A DNA stretch of 64,000 bases from Pollenia angustigena (taxonomy: Eukaryota; Arthropoda; Insecta; Diptera; Polleniidae). Both the position numbers and the translations under genes were made by a program. The stretch lies in NCBI GenBank assembly GCA_930367215.1, contig OV884059.1:25816945-25880944 (forward strand). The letters are read 5' to 3'. The notes beneath the pieces were generated by a model. It worked only from the letters and a program-made list of their open reading frames with translations. It was not told the DNA's origin and did no database searches. This document shows positions 22,993 through 33,972 of this stretch, in pieces (position 1 is the first letter of the stretch; each line of letters begins with the position of its first letter).

Positions 22993-23967
22993 CAGTTAGT
23001 TGATTGAAAGCTTATTTTTAACAAGTAATAAGTTGGTAATACTCAGGGATGCCAAGATTGAGATTCTTCTAAAACACAGCGAATGACGCTTGCCTCAATC
23101 GTTGTTTGAATCGTTAAAGATGTGGTTACTGATTATCTGACAAGTCTTTCAAAAAGCATGAGTCGTATGTGACTCATGTAGATATTATCTTACAACTTGT
23201 GAAATGCTCCTCTTATACTTGTTAAAAATATGATTAACAAATTTCGAAATTTTGTTTTTGTTTTAAATGTAAGTTGAACGGACGAGTAAGGCGCTCGTTT
23301 TCTATAAACACCACATAATACTGAGTCGCAATAAACCAACATCGAAAGTTGTTTGAAGAAAGATAAACAAAGAGTTTTTGTGCTGTGAAAATCCTCATTT
23401 AAATTTTTTTTAAGGAGTTACATGTCACAGCCGTGGCTAAACAAAAGCGTTACGCGTTTTTTTTCGTGCCCATACAATTTGCATGAAGCATCTCTAAATA
23501 GCGCGGGGTCAATGCTATGGCAATTTAACTATATCAGCTTAATAGCTAAGCGGAAGAAAACGTTCCACCTTCCGCTCTTGTTAAGGAACGGCTGTTAAAC
23601 ATTCCAAGATAAAAAACGAACGTGTCAAAAATGTAATGTTATATTAAAATTTACTAGACTCAAAACACCCTCTACAGAAAAGAAGAAGAAAGAAATATAT
23701 TAAATAATCACGACTATCGTGATTAAAACGTGAACAGTTTTTTCCTCTGAAATTTTGCCTTTCCCTATACAAAAACCTACCTAAATATAAAAAAACATTT
23801 AAAGTTTTCTTTTTTTGGAGATGGAATAAAATCGTCACTTTTTAGAATATAATCAGCAAATCAGCACTTTGCTAATTTCGGAGCAAAAAATCGTCAAATA
23901 TGGCAGCAACTGGCAACACTGCTCATTATTAATAACCAGGGATGGGATATTGAGATACTCTTTAAAG
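22993..23967. other. Gene-free stretch with a hAT-like end
   Basis: 23790-23925 (ttagaatataatcagc... aatcgtcaaatatggcagca, gcaacactg) resembles the right end of the 17167-19446 element, so a decayed relative probably ends near 23922. No gene. Confidence 0.4.
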
Positions 23968-24780
23968 GCCCAAATACACTTGTTAAATGCTTGACATCAA
24001 GCTCATGTACATGTGCTTGACATTAGAACATAGATTTGCTGGATCAGCTGTCAAGCATTCATTTTGCATTTTATTTTAAAGTGACAACAGCAGGAACAAA
24101 AAATATTAAAATACGGATAAAAAGTGTTTAATTGTGATTACATACTTTTAACTGTGTTGCTTTTTAATAAATAAAAAAAAAAAATTGAAGAAAAGAAGGA
24201 GAAAATTATTAAATAACGTTTTTTTTCCTCCAAAGCATTTTTTTTTCGTCCGACATTTTTGGCGTCTATTCGGTTTGAAATCACGTTTAAAGTGTGTGGG
24301 TGCTTGAAGAGTAACGCCAATACATTCATCAAAATCAACCGTCAAGCATGCTAAATATCTAAATTTTTTGATTTTCCATCAAGCATCGTCGGCGTCACAC
24401 ATACAAACTCATTTTCACTAATACTACCTTAATGCTGGATGGGAATTTGACCAGTGTATTTGGTCTTTAAGGCTGTTAACAGACGCTAAAAATGTCGGAT
24501 GAAAAGAAAAATATGTTTTGGAGGAAAAAAAATTTTATTTAATAATTTTCTCCTTCTTTTCTTCAATTTTTTTTTATTTATTAAGAAGCAACACAGTTAA
24601 AAGTATGTAATCACAATTAAACACTTTTTATATATATTTTAATATTTTTTGCTCCTGTTGTTGTCACTTCAAAATAAAATGCAAAATGAATGCTTGACAG
24701 CTGATTCAGCAAATGTATGTTCTAAAGTCAAGCACACGTACACGAGCTTGATGTCAAGCATTTGACAAGTGTATTTGGGC
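23968..24780. mobile_element. 813-bp foldback with ~300-bp arms
   Basis: 23968-24268 and 24482-24780 are inverted copies (gcccaaatacacttg against caagtgtatttgggc; ccgacattttt against aaaatgtcgga) separated by about 213 bp. In the loop, accagtgtatttggtcttta near 24450 is another version of the terminal sequence, so an original element of about 510 bp may have gained an inverted duplicate of its left part. A transcript would fold into a very long hairpin. Minus-strand frames over the left arm are artefacts. Confidence 0.8.
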
Positions 24781-24783
24781 ATT

Positions 24784-24931
24784 TACACACTATCCCACAA
24801 AGTCTTTCGTATTATATGAAAATGCTTCCCTTATCTAATTATTGTTTATAAATTTTCAAAAAACAATTACAACTTATCATGACAGGGTTGCAATTTCATA
24901 AAATACGTAAGACTTTGTGGGATAGTGTGTA
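24784..24931. mobile_element. 148-bp MITE (tacacactatcccacaaag)
   Basis: tacacactatcccacaaagt at the left is inverted at the right (gactttgtgggatagtgtgta), with arms of about 30 bp. It begins only three bases after the foldback above. No coding. Confidence 0.75.
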
Positions 24932-25107
24932 ACAACCTTTAATAATATATGTATATGTAAAATTGTTTTAAGTTATTGTGTTTTTTAGCTTTTTCTCACT
25001 CACTCACATGTTCCCTTAATTTATAGAATTGAGTAGTTTAACTTAACACCATAAAAAGAAAACTTAAGAAATTTTAATGAAATTATAAAAATTTTCATAG
25101 AGACCCT

Positions 25108-25613
25108 CAGCCTGGCCCACAATGTCGACCGCTATCGTTCGCTTGCATTTTCAACGACAAACAGCTGATTTGCGGCCCTCTAACGATTTTAAGCATGATA
25201 AGTCAAAATCAATCACTTGTGTTGTGGTTGTCGACAGAGGCATTTTGTTAAAATATTAAACAAAATTTTTCCTTACACACCAACACTTAATCTTCTTGTA
25301 TTATTTTGTATAAAACAGAGTTGTATTTTTATGGCTTAATCTAAATATTTTGCCGATTTTTATTTTCAAACTATTGTTTTATTTGTGGAATTGCTGATGT
25401 GGCAATACAGTCAATTGCCAATAAATAAATGGATTACGTTAGAAATGTAAACCCGGGTCTTCACTTTGTAAAAATTATTGCTCTTCTGCAATTATTGCTT
25501 TGCGATCTGCTGTAAAACCAGTTTTCATTTATCTGATATTTCATTAAGAGAACGACAACGAGAACCTTGCTGTCGCTCGCTCAAGTTATCGATTGACATC
25601 GTAGGCCAGGCTG
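25108..25613. mobile_element. 506-bp element with cagcctggcc ends
   Basis: Left cagcctggcccacaatgtcg and right gacatcgtaggccaggctg are inverted repeats. The same end (gcctggcccatgatgtcgac) occurs on the compact hairpin element at 60206-60342. Subterminal acgacaa/ttgtcg words are present. No transposase frame. Confidence 0.68.
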
Positions 25614-25728
25614 TTAATTTACTAATCAGAAATTTACAAAATAAATTTCAGAAATAATGCCCAACTAAGATTTTGTTTTTAAATTTGGCATCTTTTTCTG
25701 CTATGATTTAAGTTTAACTTTAAAATAC

Positions 25729-25868
25729 TCAGGGGTGTTCTGGAAATCGAAAACGCAAAAATTTGGAAATTGTTTTTAATACGCTTTAAATGTTATATTT
25801 ATTACAGAAATCTTATTAAAAAACGATGTTTAAAATTCTTGCGTTTTCGATTTCCAGAACACCCCTGA
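25729..25868. mobile_element. 140-bp MITE with perfect 30-bp inverted ends
   Basis: 25729-25758 (tcaggggtgttctggaaatc and on) is perfectly complementary to 25839-25868. The perfect arms suggest recent insertion. No duplication could be assigned. Confidence 0.82.
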
Positions 25869-26605
25869 CTATTTGCTTTTTATTAAAAACTTTCTGAACT
25901 GAACTCCTAAAAAAAATCTCATTAAATTATTAATCTATGTTTGCGAATTTTGTACTTTAATTCAATTTTAATTGTAATTCTGACAGCAACCCCTTCCATT
26001 TACTATGGGAAAAAACAGTTTTAGTTTTAAAACTGTTACAATTAATCTTTGTGTAAATTGTCAAAAATGTCAGTTTCCTTTAAGGAAAATCCTGTTATTA
26101 AAATCAAATTTCCATTTACGATTATACAAGAGAATAAAATAACGACAGCAAGAACTTGAACACTAGAAATAGCAAACCATGAAAGACAGTTTAGCAGCAG
26201 CAGCAGCAGCAGCAACATTGTAATCGTTCTCATCAACATCAAATCACAATTATTTTGGCAGGAATTCTTGTTGCTGATGCTCTGCAGTTGTTGTTGCTGT
26301 TGCTGTTGACATCTTAACATCCTTAAGCATTTTTATAATTTTTTGTTTTTGTTTTTGTGTTACTAGATTTTGGTGAACAATGAAAAGTCCATCATCATTG
26401 TTGATGTGAATGATGCAGCTGTTGCTGTTGGTGCTTCAGCAGTCTTATTGTCACCCACTCACTTAGCAGCTTATTCACTGGCTCACTCACTTACTTACTC
26501 ATTCTATTTTCAGCATCACTCTTAGGCTTTAATGGATTATTATACCATTTAGTTTAAACGCAAGTGTCAAGTACAAGTTATATTTTAGCTATACTTCTAC
26601 TCACA
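25869..26605. other. Gene-free stretch with CAG repeat
   Basis: (agc)n at 26193-26214 and gttgttgctgttgctgttg at 26288-26307 give a minus-strand frame with a Q run and a leucine run; this is low-complexity sequence, not a supported gene. Otherwise AT-rich. Confidence 0.5.
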
Positions 26606-26979
26606 CCCTGCAAATTAAATTGGACCACCTGATCCATTTTGATAAAATGGACTACTCCATGGACTGGTCCGATGTAATGCAAGCATGGACCATGTCATTG
26701 TTAAAACGTGTTTGTAGTGAGACGACATGTCTTCGTTTTTTAACGACATGCTTTCGTTTTTAAACGACTTCAAAACTAATCCTCTTGAGTATACCATGGA
26801 GTAGTTTTAAAACTACTCCTTAGTGGTCCAAAGGTGGGTTATATGGTCCTCTCCTAGGACATCGTAATGTTAAATAGACCAGGTTTTTTCCATACGTTTG
26901 GGTTAGTTTTGGACTAGTCCTGGTCCCTTGTGGACTACTCTATACACGCGTGTTTGGACTGGTACTATTATTTGCAGGG
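26606..26979. mobile_element. Element with ccctgcaaat ends and ggactagtcc-like interior
   Basis: ccctgcaaat at 26606 pairs with atttgcaggg ending at 26979. The interior contains repeated ggac(t/c)Ngtcc-like words (tggactactcc, actggtcc, tggactagtcc) in both directions, giving a partly self-complementary element. Class unknown. Confidence 0.5.
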
Positions 26980-27470
26980 GAACTATTTACCACTACTATT
27001 ACAGCAGTAACACAGTGAAACACTTAAGCAAAACCGCAAAAGTTTTTTTATGTTTCCCTTTCCCCCAAAAAAAGGCCCAAACTAAGTTGAATAAAAGCAG
27101 AAAAGAATTTCAAAACTACAATAGTTTCAGCACTTAGCTTTTGATGATGGTGTTGCCAAATCGTAGCAGCAGTAACATCAGCAGCAGTTGTACTTCTCAC
27201 ATACATTTAAGGCGTACTGCAGCATTCGAACCAACAATAAGGCTGTATAATATCTTTACTAAAAAAAGATTTATGATTTTATTTTAGCATAAATAAAATG
27301 GGGGAATAAATCCTTTAAAATACAGAAAATTACTGTTGGCAATTGTTGCGCTCAAGTTGCAACAATATACATATAAACTTTAATGTTTTTCAGGTACAAC
27401 GAAATAGTTTAAGAAAAAAGTTTTTAAATTAAAAGAATCTTACGAATTTTTAAGTTCTGTTTTTATTTAA
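26980..27470. other. AT-rich stretch, nothing recognised
   Basis: No repeat or gene seen apart from cagcag-type simple sequence near 27163-27190. Confidence 0.45.
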
Positions 27471-27474
27471 TTAA

Positions 27475-27563
27475 GCCAAAGTATATTTATAACAAGTACA
27501 TGCAAGTGATCAGCTGTTCATTTGTTGTAGACTTGCATGTACTTGGTATTAATATACTTTGAC
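27475..27563. mobile_element. 89-bp MITE flanked by TTAA
   Basis: gccaaagtatatttataaca and its diverged complement form arms of about 36 bp around tcagctgttcatttg. TTAA lies on both sides (27471-27474, 27564-27567), as for piggyBac-type insertion. Class inferred from TTAA only. Confidence 0.65.
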
Positions 27564-27744
27564 TTAAGCGATGAATGCTGGAGTCCTACAGGGAGCTTGT
27601 ATATTTTTGTGATTTAATTTTAACTAGTGTTTGCGTAGTGTTCGAAATTCGACCATAAATATTTATGCTGATATGAAGAAAACATTTAAATTAAGTATAT
27701 ATGAATTTATATCTTTCGAGCTTTTGTTTTTTTTTTCGTATTAG

Positions 27745-30072
27745 TGGATTGACCAATATTATAAATATTTTAAATCATTAGGACCGTGTTTCCTAGCCGC
27801 TGGCGATTATAACGCTAAACATACCTTCTGGGGGTCGCGACTTATAACGCCAAAGGGTCGTGTTTTATTTAACACAATTTCTAAAATGGATTTAAATGTG
27901 GTAGCGAGCGGACAACCAACATATTGGCCCACTGATCATCAAAAAATACCAGATGTCATCGATTTCGGCGTAGTTAAAAACATTCCCATAGAAACGATTC
28001 ATGTTGAAGCCTCTCTAGAATTATCTTCCGACCACATACCTACAATTGTTACTATAATGAACCCCAATAGAATTGTACCTCCGACTGTATACATAGCGAC
28101 GACAGCTACGCAAATTAATTGGTTAAAATATAAAAAATATCTCAGTACCCATTGCACAGAAAATATTCCGCTCAGTACACCGGATTATGTAGATCGCTCT
28201 ATTGACAATTTTGACAGTTTTCTGAAACTAGCTGTTCAACATTCCTGCGATACCCCCAAAAAAATTAAAAATACTAAAATATATTCTTCAGATGTCGAGC
28301 GGCTCTTGACTGAAAAAAGGAGAGTTCGAAGAGAGTGGCAACTTTACAGATCCCCGCAACTTAAGATTTTATTAAAAGAGTGCACAAAAAAGCTAAGAAA
28401 GTTACTGCAGAATCAGAAAACGGCTTCTCTAGAAAAATATCTTAAGGAACTTGATGCAACTCCACAATCTGACTACTCATTATGGCGTGCAGCTAGAAAT
28501 CTAAAAAGGCCAGTTATATCTAAGCCACCATTAAGAAACTTGAATGGTAATTGGGCAAGAAACGATATTGAAAAAGGAAATCTGTATGTCAATCATTTAA
28601 AAAACGTATTTACCCCAAATATATCTCACGATATTGCGGTCGAGTTACCACCTGTTGCTGCTAGAGCAGCTGTTCCGCTAAGATTTGAGATAAGAGAAAT
28701 CGAAAAGGCTATTTGTGATTTAGACCCCAAGAAGGCTCCTGGTTTTGATAAGATCAGCAACAAAATGCTTTTGGAGCTACCCAGCATACCAAAGAAAATT
28801 ATTCTTTTAATTTTTAATGCTATTTTACGCCTTGAATACTATCCTCAAAAGTGGAAGGTCTCCTTAGTCACCATGATACCTAAACCTGGAAAGGATCACA
28901 CAAAAGTTGAGTCATATAGGCCTATAAGCTTACTTTCTAATATATCAAAGCTGTTTGAGAAGCTGTTAGCGTCAAAATTAACCCCAATTTTAAATGAAAA
29001 TAGATGTATTCCTAACCACCAATTCGGCTTTAGAAGAGAACACAGCACAATTGAGCAAACCCATCGTATAGTAAACGCAATAAGAAAAGCCTTTGAAGAA
29101 AAAAAATATTGCTCCGCTCTATTCATCGATGTTTCTCAAGCTTTTGATAAAGTCTGGCATGAAGGCTTATTACATAAATTGAAGCTCAACTTACCAGTAA
29201 ACACACACAAGCTGTTAGAAAGCTACTTAGTCGGTCGAAAATTTATTATTAAAGAAGGTGATTATTTAAGCTCTCCTCAGCAAATTGACGCTGGAGTCCC
29301 TCAGGGAAGCATCCTGGGCCCACTTTTATACTTAATATATACCTCGGACATGCCAACAAACAATTACACACAAACTTCAACATTTGCTGATGATACAGCT
29401 TTTTTGAGCGTGCACGAAAACCGTCAAGAAGCATCTCGATACCTACAGGATCATATATTTCAACTCGAACTATGGTTAAAGCAATGGAGGATAGAGGTCA
29501 ATGAGCAAAAATGCGTACATATAACATTCACCTTGCGTCGGGAATCATGCCCCCCTATTAAAATCAATAATCAAATAATACCTCAAAATTCGCATGTAAA
29601 ATACCTCGGTATACATCTGGATCGGCGATTAACGTGGAAATGCCATATAGAGGCAAAATTAACTCAAATGAAACTAAAAGCCATTCAAATTCATTGGCTT
29701 ATTGGAAGAAATTCTGTCCTTAGTCTCGATTGCAAGCTTCTACTTTACAACTCAATCATAAAGCCTATCTGGTGCTACGGTATTCAACTATGGGGCACTG
29801 CCTCGGCCTCTAATATCGAAAAAATTCAAAGGCGCCATAATAAACTTCTTCGAATAATCACAGCAGCTCCCTGGTATGTTAAAAACTCAAACATTCATAA
29901 GGATCTCAATGTGCCATTAGTTAAAACTATGATTACAAAATATGCAATAAAATATTTAAAAAGGCTTGAACAACACCCAAATCCACTAGCTCGAAATATT
30001 TTAAATCATGGCGGCCACACTCGCTTAAGAAGAAGAGACACTGCAGCACTTACCCAATTAGATGAGCGATAA
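27745..30072 (+). CDS. Jockey-like LINE ORF2 (endonuclease fragment plus RT)
   Basis: A continuous frame from about 27745 (first ATG 27886, giving 728 residues) encodes the second half of an endonuclease and a full reverse transcriptase. Before the ATG it reads CFLAAGDYNAKHTFWGSR, the G-D-x-N-A-K-H active-site strand. After it comes SSDHIPT, the S-D-H motif. RT blocks, numbered from M 27886: YRPISLLSNISKLFEKLL, FGFRREHST, motif A FIDVSQAFD (413-421), motif B GVPQGS (470-475), motif C FADD (500-503) and YLGIHLDRRLTW. The catalytic aspartates are intact. This domain order without RNase H fits the Jockey clade. The protein would reverse-transcribe LINE RNA at a nicked target. The endonuclease N-terminus and ORF1 are missing, so the copy cannot be autonomous. 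Confidence 0.93.
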   Translation, partial: WIDQYYKYFKSLGPCFLAAGDYNAKHTFWGSRLITPKGRVLFNTISKMDLNVVASGQPTYWPTDHQKIPDVIDFGVVKNIPIETIHVEASLELSSDHIPTIVTIMNPNRIVPPTVYIATTATQINWLKYKKYLSTHCTENIPLSTPDYVDRSIDNFDSFLKLAVQHSCDTPKKIKNTKIYSSDVERLLTEKRRVRREWQLYRSPQLKILLKECTKKLRKLLQNQKTASLEKYLKELDATPQSDYSLWRAARNLKRPVISKPPLRNLNGNWARNDIEKGNLYVNHLKNVFTPNISHDIAVELPPVAARAAVPLRFEIREIEKAICDLDPKKAPGFDKISNKMLLELPSIPKKIILLIFNAILRLEYYPQKWKVSLVTMIPKPGKDHTKVESYRPISLLSNISKLFEKLLASKLTPILNENRCIPNHQFGFRREHSTIEQTHRIVNAIRKAFEEKKYCSALFIDVSQAFDKVWHEGLLHKLKLNLPVNTHKLLESYLVGRKFIIKEGDYLSSPQQIDAGVPQGSILGPLLYLIYTSDMPTNNYTQTSTFADDTAFLSVHENRQEASRYLQDHIFQLELWLKQWRIEVNEQKCVHITFTLRRESCPPIKINNQIIPQNSHVKYLGIHLDRRLTWKCHIEAKLTQMKLKAIQIHWLIGRNSVLSLDCKLLLYNSIIKPIWCYGIQLWGTASASNIEKIQRRHNKLLRIITAAPWYVKNSNIHKDLNVPLVKTMITKYAIKYLKRLEQHPNPLARNILNHGGHTRLRRRDTAALTQLDER

Positions 30073-30232
30073 ACACCTTTATAAGTGAACTGAACCCGTG
30101 ATGAAGAACATTTTGTCTGGCACTGGCAGGACATAAAATAACGTATTAGGTTAAGATTTGATTAATTATTGTTAGTTCATATTTAATATATGAAGATTCA
30201 ATAAAAAATAATGACAAAAAAAAAAAAAAAAA
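27748..30232 (+). mobile_element. 5'-truncated Jockey-like LINE, copy 1
   Basis: The element spans the truncated ORF2, a short 3' UTR with aatatatgaagattcaataa and a poly-A tail (about 30216-30232). A possible 8-bp target duplication aatattat is seen at 27755-27762 and again just after the tail at 30231-30238; if real, the 5' edge is near 27763. Very close to the copy at 41832-43693. Confidence 0.88.
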
Positions 30233-30293
30233 TATTATCTTCCACTCAAGTCCGAGAATGTTTAGTTTAGTTTTGTAACTTAAATAATATGAT
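30073..30293. other. LINE 3' UTR, poly-A and short flank
   Basis: Holds the LINE tail to 30232 and about 60 bp of AT-rich flank. Relative to copy 2 there is extra sequence around the stop codon (30067-30085). Confidence 0.6.
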
Positions 30294-30797
30294 TTCAAAA
30301 GATTTTGTTATTCGTGCTTAATTCCCAGTTTTTATTCTTGATAAAAACACTTGAAATTTATTGTTGATGGGATAAGCTATTCCTATGCATTTCACTGGTT
30401 GCTTAGGCCAGATCATCAGGAAACTTCATCCATAAAGATTTTAGACAAACTAAAGATATTAAACCAAATAAAACTGTTAAACGTATAAGACTTATAGCAA
30501 CAGTTTTACTTGTAACAATATCAAAGCTTGAACAAAATACATCAACAATAAAAAAGTGGGTTTATCTCATCTTACACTCCCCACTACAATTAGTTGAAAT
30601 TCTCTGGGAATTAAGCACGAATAACAAAATCTTTTGAAATTAAAATTTTGTATTCCCAAAAATTGAAATTACTTTTTGATAATAAACAGGCAAGTGCACG
30701 GCCTAAAAAAACACTTAATTGACAACATCTTTTGTAAGTTGTTGTTTGTTTTTTATTTTGTTTTTCTTAACCTACTTACAACTACAATTAATGTTGA
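30294..30797. repeat. Rearranged relative of the 9401-9990 insertion
   Basis: 30294-30330 (ending cttaattcccag) is a perfect 37-bp inverse of sequence beginning ctgggaattaagc near 30609. Interior pieces match the 9401 element in reverse: aacaatatcaaagcttg, gcatttcactggttgctta, gatcatcaggaaac. The module from 30609 on is in direct orientation and ends with caactacaatta. The same two modules are joined in a different relative orientation at 9401-9990. Confidence 0.7.
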
Positions 30798-30849
30798 GAG
30801 AATTTCAACGAACATTAACGAGCCGAACCGAACACACTGAAGTTGTGGA
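30798..30849 (+). mobile_element. hAT MITE copy B, fragment 1
   Basis: gaacattaacgagccgaacc and following match 22806-22850 of the intact MITE. It is cut after gttgtgga by the 30850-32910 hAT element; the left part of the MITE is missing. Confidence 0.75.
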
Positions 30850-32910
30850 CAGGGTTGTCAGATCGATTTTGACCTTTTTCGCCAAATTCAATGTCAAAAA
30901 TCGCCAAAATCGCCAAAGCCTTTATTTTTAACTTTTTGACAGTAAAATATAGATGATTTAAATTATTGAAAATATTTTTTATAAATCTTAAAAAATATAT
31001 TTGTTCCAAGTCGCTAAAATCCGCCAAAAATTTTAAAAAAGTCGCCATAATATATATTCTATTTAGTTTTTATTTATAACCAAGTAAAAATTATTAGTGA
31101 AGACAAATTAGGAACATTGCACTATTAAATAGTTAATAGTAGTCTACTAAAAGCAGCAAAGAAAGAATTTTTGTGGTTAGTATTAAACAAATATTGGATA
31201 TATGTATGTATGTAGTGGAGTTCTATTATATGTATATCTAAAACGCTATACACTTCAGCGCCAAAACTCCATTCTGTCTTCTTTTTTGAAATACATTGTA
31301 AGTGAATTAATTTTTTTCAACGAAGGTACAAAAGAAGTGCATCATGTAGTATTAACATTCATATAGTAAATCGTAACACCGCGTCAAGAACTGCATTCTA
31401 TTTAGAAGGAGAGATTTAGTGAAGTTCGTTATTGAAAATACATTTTCAATACAGTCATTACTAGTTGGATTTAGCACCATATAATGAACAGCCAAAGCAA
31501 GTACTTTAAAATGGCACGTACCTGACGTGTCATAATAGCTAAAGACTTTTGGCCAAAACTGATTAAAATAAGATAGAATATCATTAAATTACAAACAGTC
31601 ATTTTGTCCATTGTGTTCCATAAACATCCAAAAGTACGTTACGATTCATTAATATCTTTAATAACAGCGAATTTTGTTTGTGATAATAATTTGCCACATT
31701 TTATAATGGAGAAATGTTCGTAAACTTGAAAAGGGTATATTCATGCTTTATTAATTTTCTCCTGGATTTTCAATATATTCGTCAGACATTTCAACATAAC
31801 ATAAAAATTATTAAAATGATGTTTTATATTTGTATGCTCCTAGTGCATCAAAAACTTTTTAATGTGATTAAATTTCATTTGGGGGATGGGGTCTTTCGCA
31901 GTGGTTGAAAACTCTCTGTCTGCTATTCACTTGGGAATAGCAAGAAGCGATTCCATTGTTGAACTTCCCTAGCAGCTCACAACTTCCGGTATTAAACCAA
32001 GTATTCCCTGGTAATGTCGTACAAACACCCGTTTGTCGGCAGCTAATGTGAGAAGGCGCCGGCTTGAGTAACCTGAATGGCACGTAAATATTGGTGCGTC
32101 TCAGGTAATTAGGTGACAACCGGGAAATAAGTCACTGAAACTCAGTCACTCCAGGAAAACCTGCCTAGAGGTTTGTTGGCAGCCCCAACACTAGGATCGG
32201 GTGCATTGGCCTAATCAGTCAATCATTCCTTAACTAAATGATTACAGAAACGTTAATAAATTCAAACAATGATTAACGCCCTATGTTCCTCGTGAACATT
32301 ATATTAAAGTATATACTTGTTATATTAAGGTATAAGTACTGTACATATTTAAATAAATAAAGGATATATATATAGATATATATATATATATATATATATA
32401 AATTTCATATTGTAAGTCTTTATTGTTTATGTGTTACATTATTGTACTTACTTTATTGTTTTATAATTTTTAAATAGACAATCCCTTGAAAAAGTCGACA
32501 AACAATCGACGAAACGTCGGGAACAAAATATTGTAATTAAAAATTGAATTTTGTCTACATTGAAGAAATTTAGGCCCTATTAGCTTGACAAAAATAACAT
32601 TCATAAATTCATCACTCTGGCCAAAGATACAACTACAGCAATTACATAATTTAGTTTCAAATACATACTGACTATAAAAGCCTAAAATTTCATACATAAA
32701 ACTACTAGAATAAAAAAAAATATAATTTTTCGTATTGAATTTAACGAGTTTCAAAACAAATGCATGGCTCACCAAAAATGGCCAACAAAATCGCCAACTA
32801 TTTTAAAATATCGCCAAAAAATCGCCATGTCGTCAAATCGAATATTAGGTCGCCAATCAAGTTTGAAAATCGCCACGTTTGGCGAGAAATCGCCACATCT
32901 GACAACCCTG
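30850..32910. mobile_element. 2.06-kb hAT element with TCGCCA subterminal repeats
   Basis: Ends cagggttgtcagat and atctgacaaccctg are inverted repeats. gttgtgga occurs exactly at 30842-30849 and 32911-32918. TCGCCA words cluster near both ends (30879, 30901, 30909, 31042; 32791, 32811, 32822, 32850, 32869, 32890), all on the + strand. The interior holds a LINE leader fragment (31880-32290) and a (TA)n tract (32363-32400), but no transposase. Probably a non-autonomous hAT that captured or was invaded by other DNA. Confidence 0.88.
31880..32290 (+). repeat. LINE 5'-leader fragment
   Basis: 32160-32280 (ggcagccccaacactaggat, taatcagtcaatcattc) parallels 7575-7640 (ggcagccccacaaccagtat, taatcagccattcattc), which precedes the LINE endonuclease there. 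The rest (actcagtcactccagg, acggcgccgg-like) is GC-richer than its surroundings, fitting a LINE 5' UTR. No coding part. The minus-strand frame here is a shadow. Confidence 0.55.
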
Positions 32911-32978
32911 GTTGTGGATTTTCAAAAAAAAAAAAAAAAAAAAAACCGAACGGAATTAAATGTTCACATATTTTGTTG
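32911..32978 (+). mobile_element. hAT MITE copy B, fragment 2
   Basis: After the duplicated gttgtgga the MITE resumes with gattttcaaaaa, a long A-tract, and cggaattaaatgttcacat, matching 22853-22890. It is again broken near 32965. Confidence 0.75.
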
Positions 32979-33265
32979 AGCTTGATAAAAACCGTAATAT
33001 TTTTGTGTTCGAAAGATGACTAACAGGGAAATGTTATTTTTTTAATGATTTTCTACACAAACTCTATTAAGGCAGAATTAAGCTGGGATCACACGATTGC
33101 TTTATTGACGCACAATAAAGAAATTGCACCAATCAAATATTCTGAAATCACACGGTTGCCCTGTTTTATACAAATTTAATTGCGGCTAGTTGGTACAAAG
33201 TGAAATGGGTACAATAATTGCCGCAGCACATTCACACGATTGTTATTACTTGACAACTGCGAAAA

Positions 33266-33500
33266 CAGGGGTATAATCGCCGCATTCGATACTATCGTAT
33301 CGAATAAACTATCGAATGTTTTTGAATACGACAGACACTGACGTATCGAATGAAAACTCGATAAATGTAATGTCGAGTTACTCGATAACGAATGCTATTA
33401 TTTCAAATTCCATAATTTTCATTCGATATTGAGTTTTATGATACCAAAATAAATAATTTCGATCAATTTTGCTCGATATCGTATGCGGTGATTAGACCCC
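33266..33500 (-). mobile_element. MITE, inverted copy of 17974-18210
   Basis: Reads as the reverse complement of the 17974 element, from cgccgcattcgatactatcg at the left to gcggtgattagacccc at the right. The flank differs, showing an independent insertion. Confidence 0.78.
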
Positions 33501-33972
33501 AGCTGTTGTGGTAGCTTTTTTATTTGTTTGGAAGTTCTTGTTGGTATGTTTATTAAAAACGAAAAATTTGTTAATAGGTACTCTACAATTTTTTGTTGAA
33601 TAGTTTTGTTTAAAATATAAAATAGAAAAATTTATTAAATTCCAAAAATTGTTGAACTAATTTTATATTTCGAATGTTAACGTTTGCATAGAAAATTTTT
33701 ATGAAATAATAAAATTTTGTAAATTTATTAATTGAACTACCGATAACGTTTATTAAAGAGAAATCTCGGCTACTTTAACAAATTTTTTATTCTCGCTTTC
33801 AAGGTAACAAACATTTTCTTTAAAAAATATCTACGACAAATATCTGTAAAAGAAATAATACTTAGTTCTATTAAATATTTTTGATAATAATATTCGCACT
33901 TAGCAGCTACATACATAGTATGCTTGTGAACATATGTACATACATATTTGTTAATAACAAAAATTAAAACGC

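Noticed and set aside
26042..26320. Q-rich and L-rich minus-strand ORF
   Set aside because: Produced by CAG and related simple repeats; no start context or domain.
27566..27600. Separate RT fragment (NAGVLQGA)
   Set aside because: Only about eight residues resemble the GVPQGS block, followed at once by unrelated sequence; may be chance.
32465..32530. Ribozyme or Penelope-like tail (cgacgaaacgtcgg)
   Set aside because: Only a short motif; the hammerhead core and any Penelope coding region are absent.
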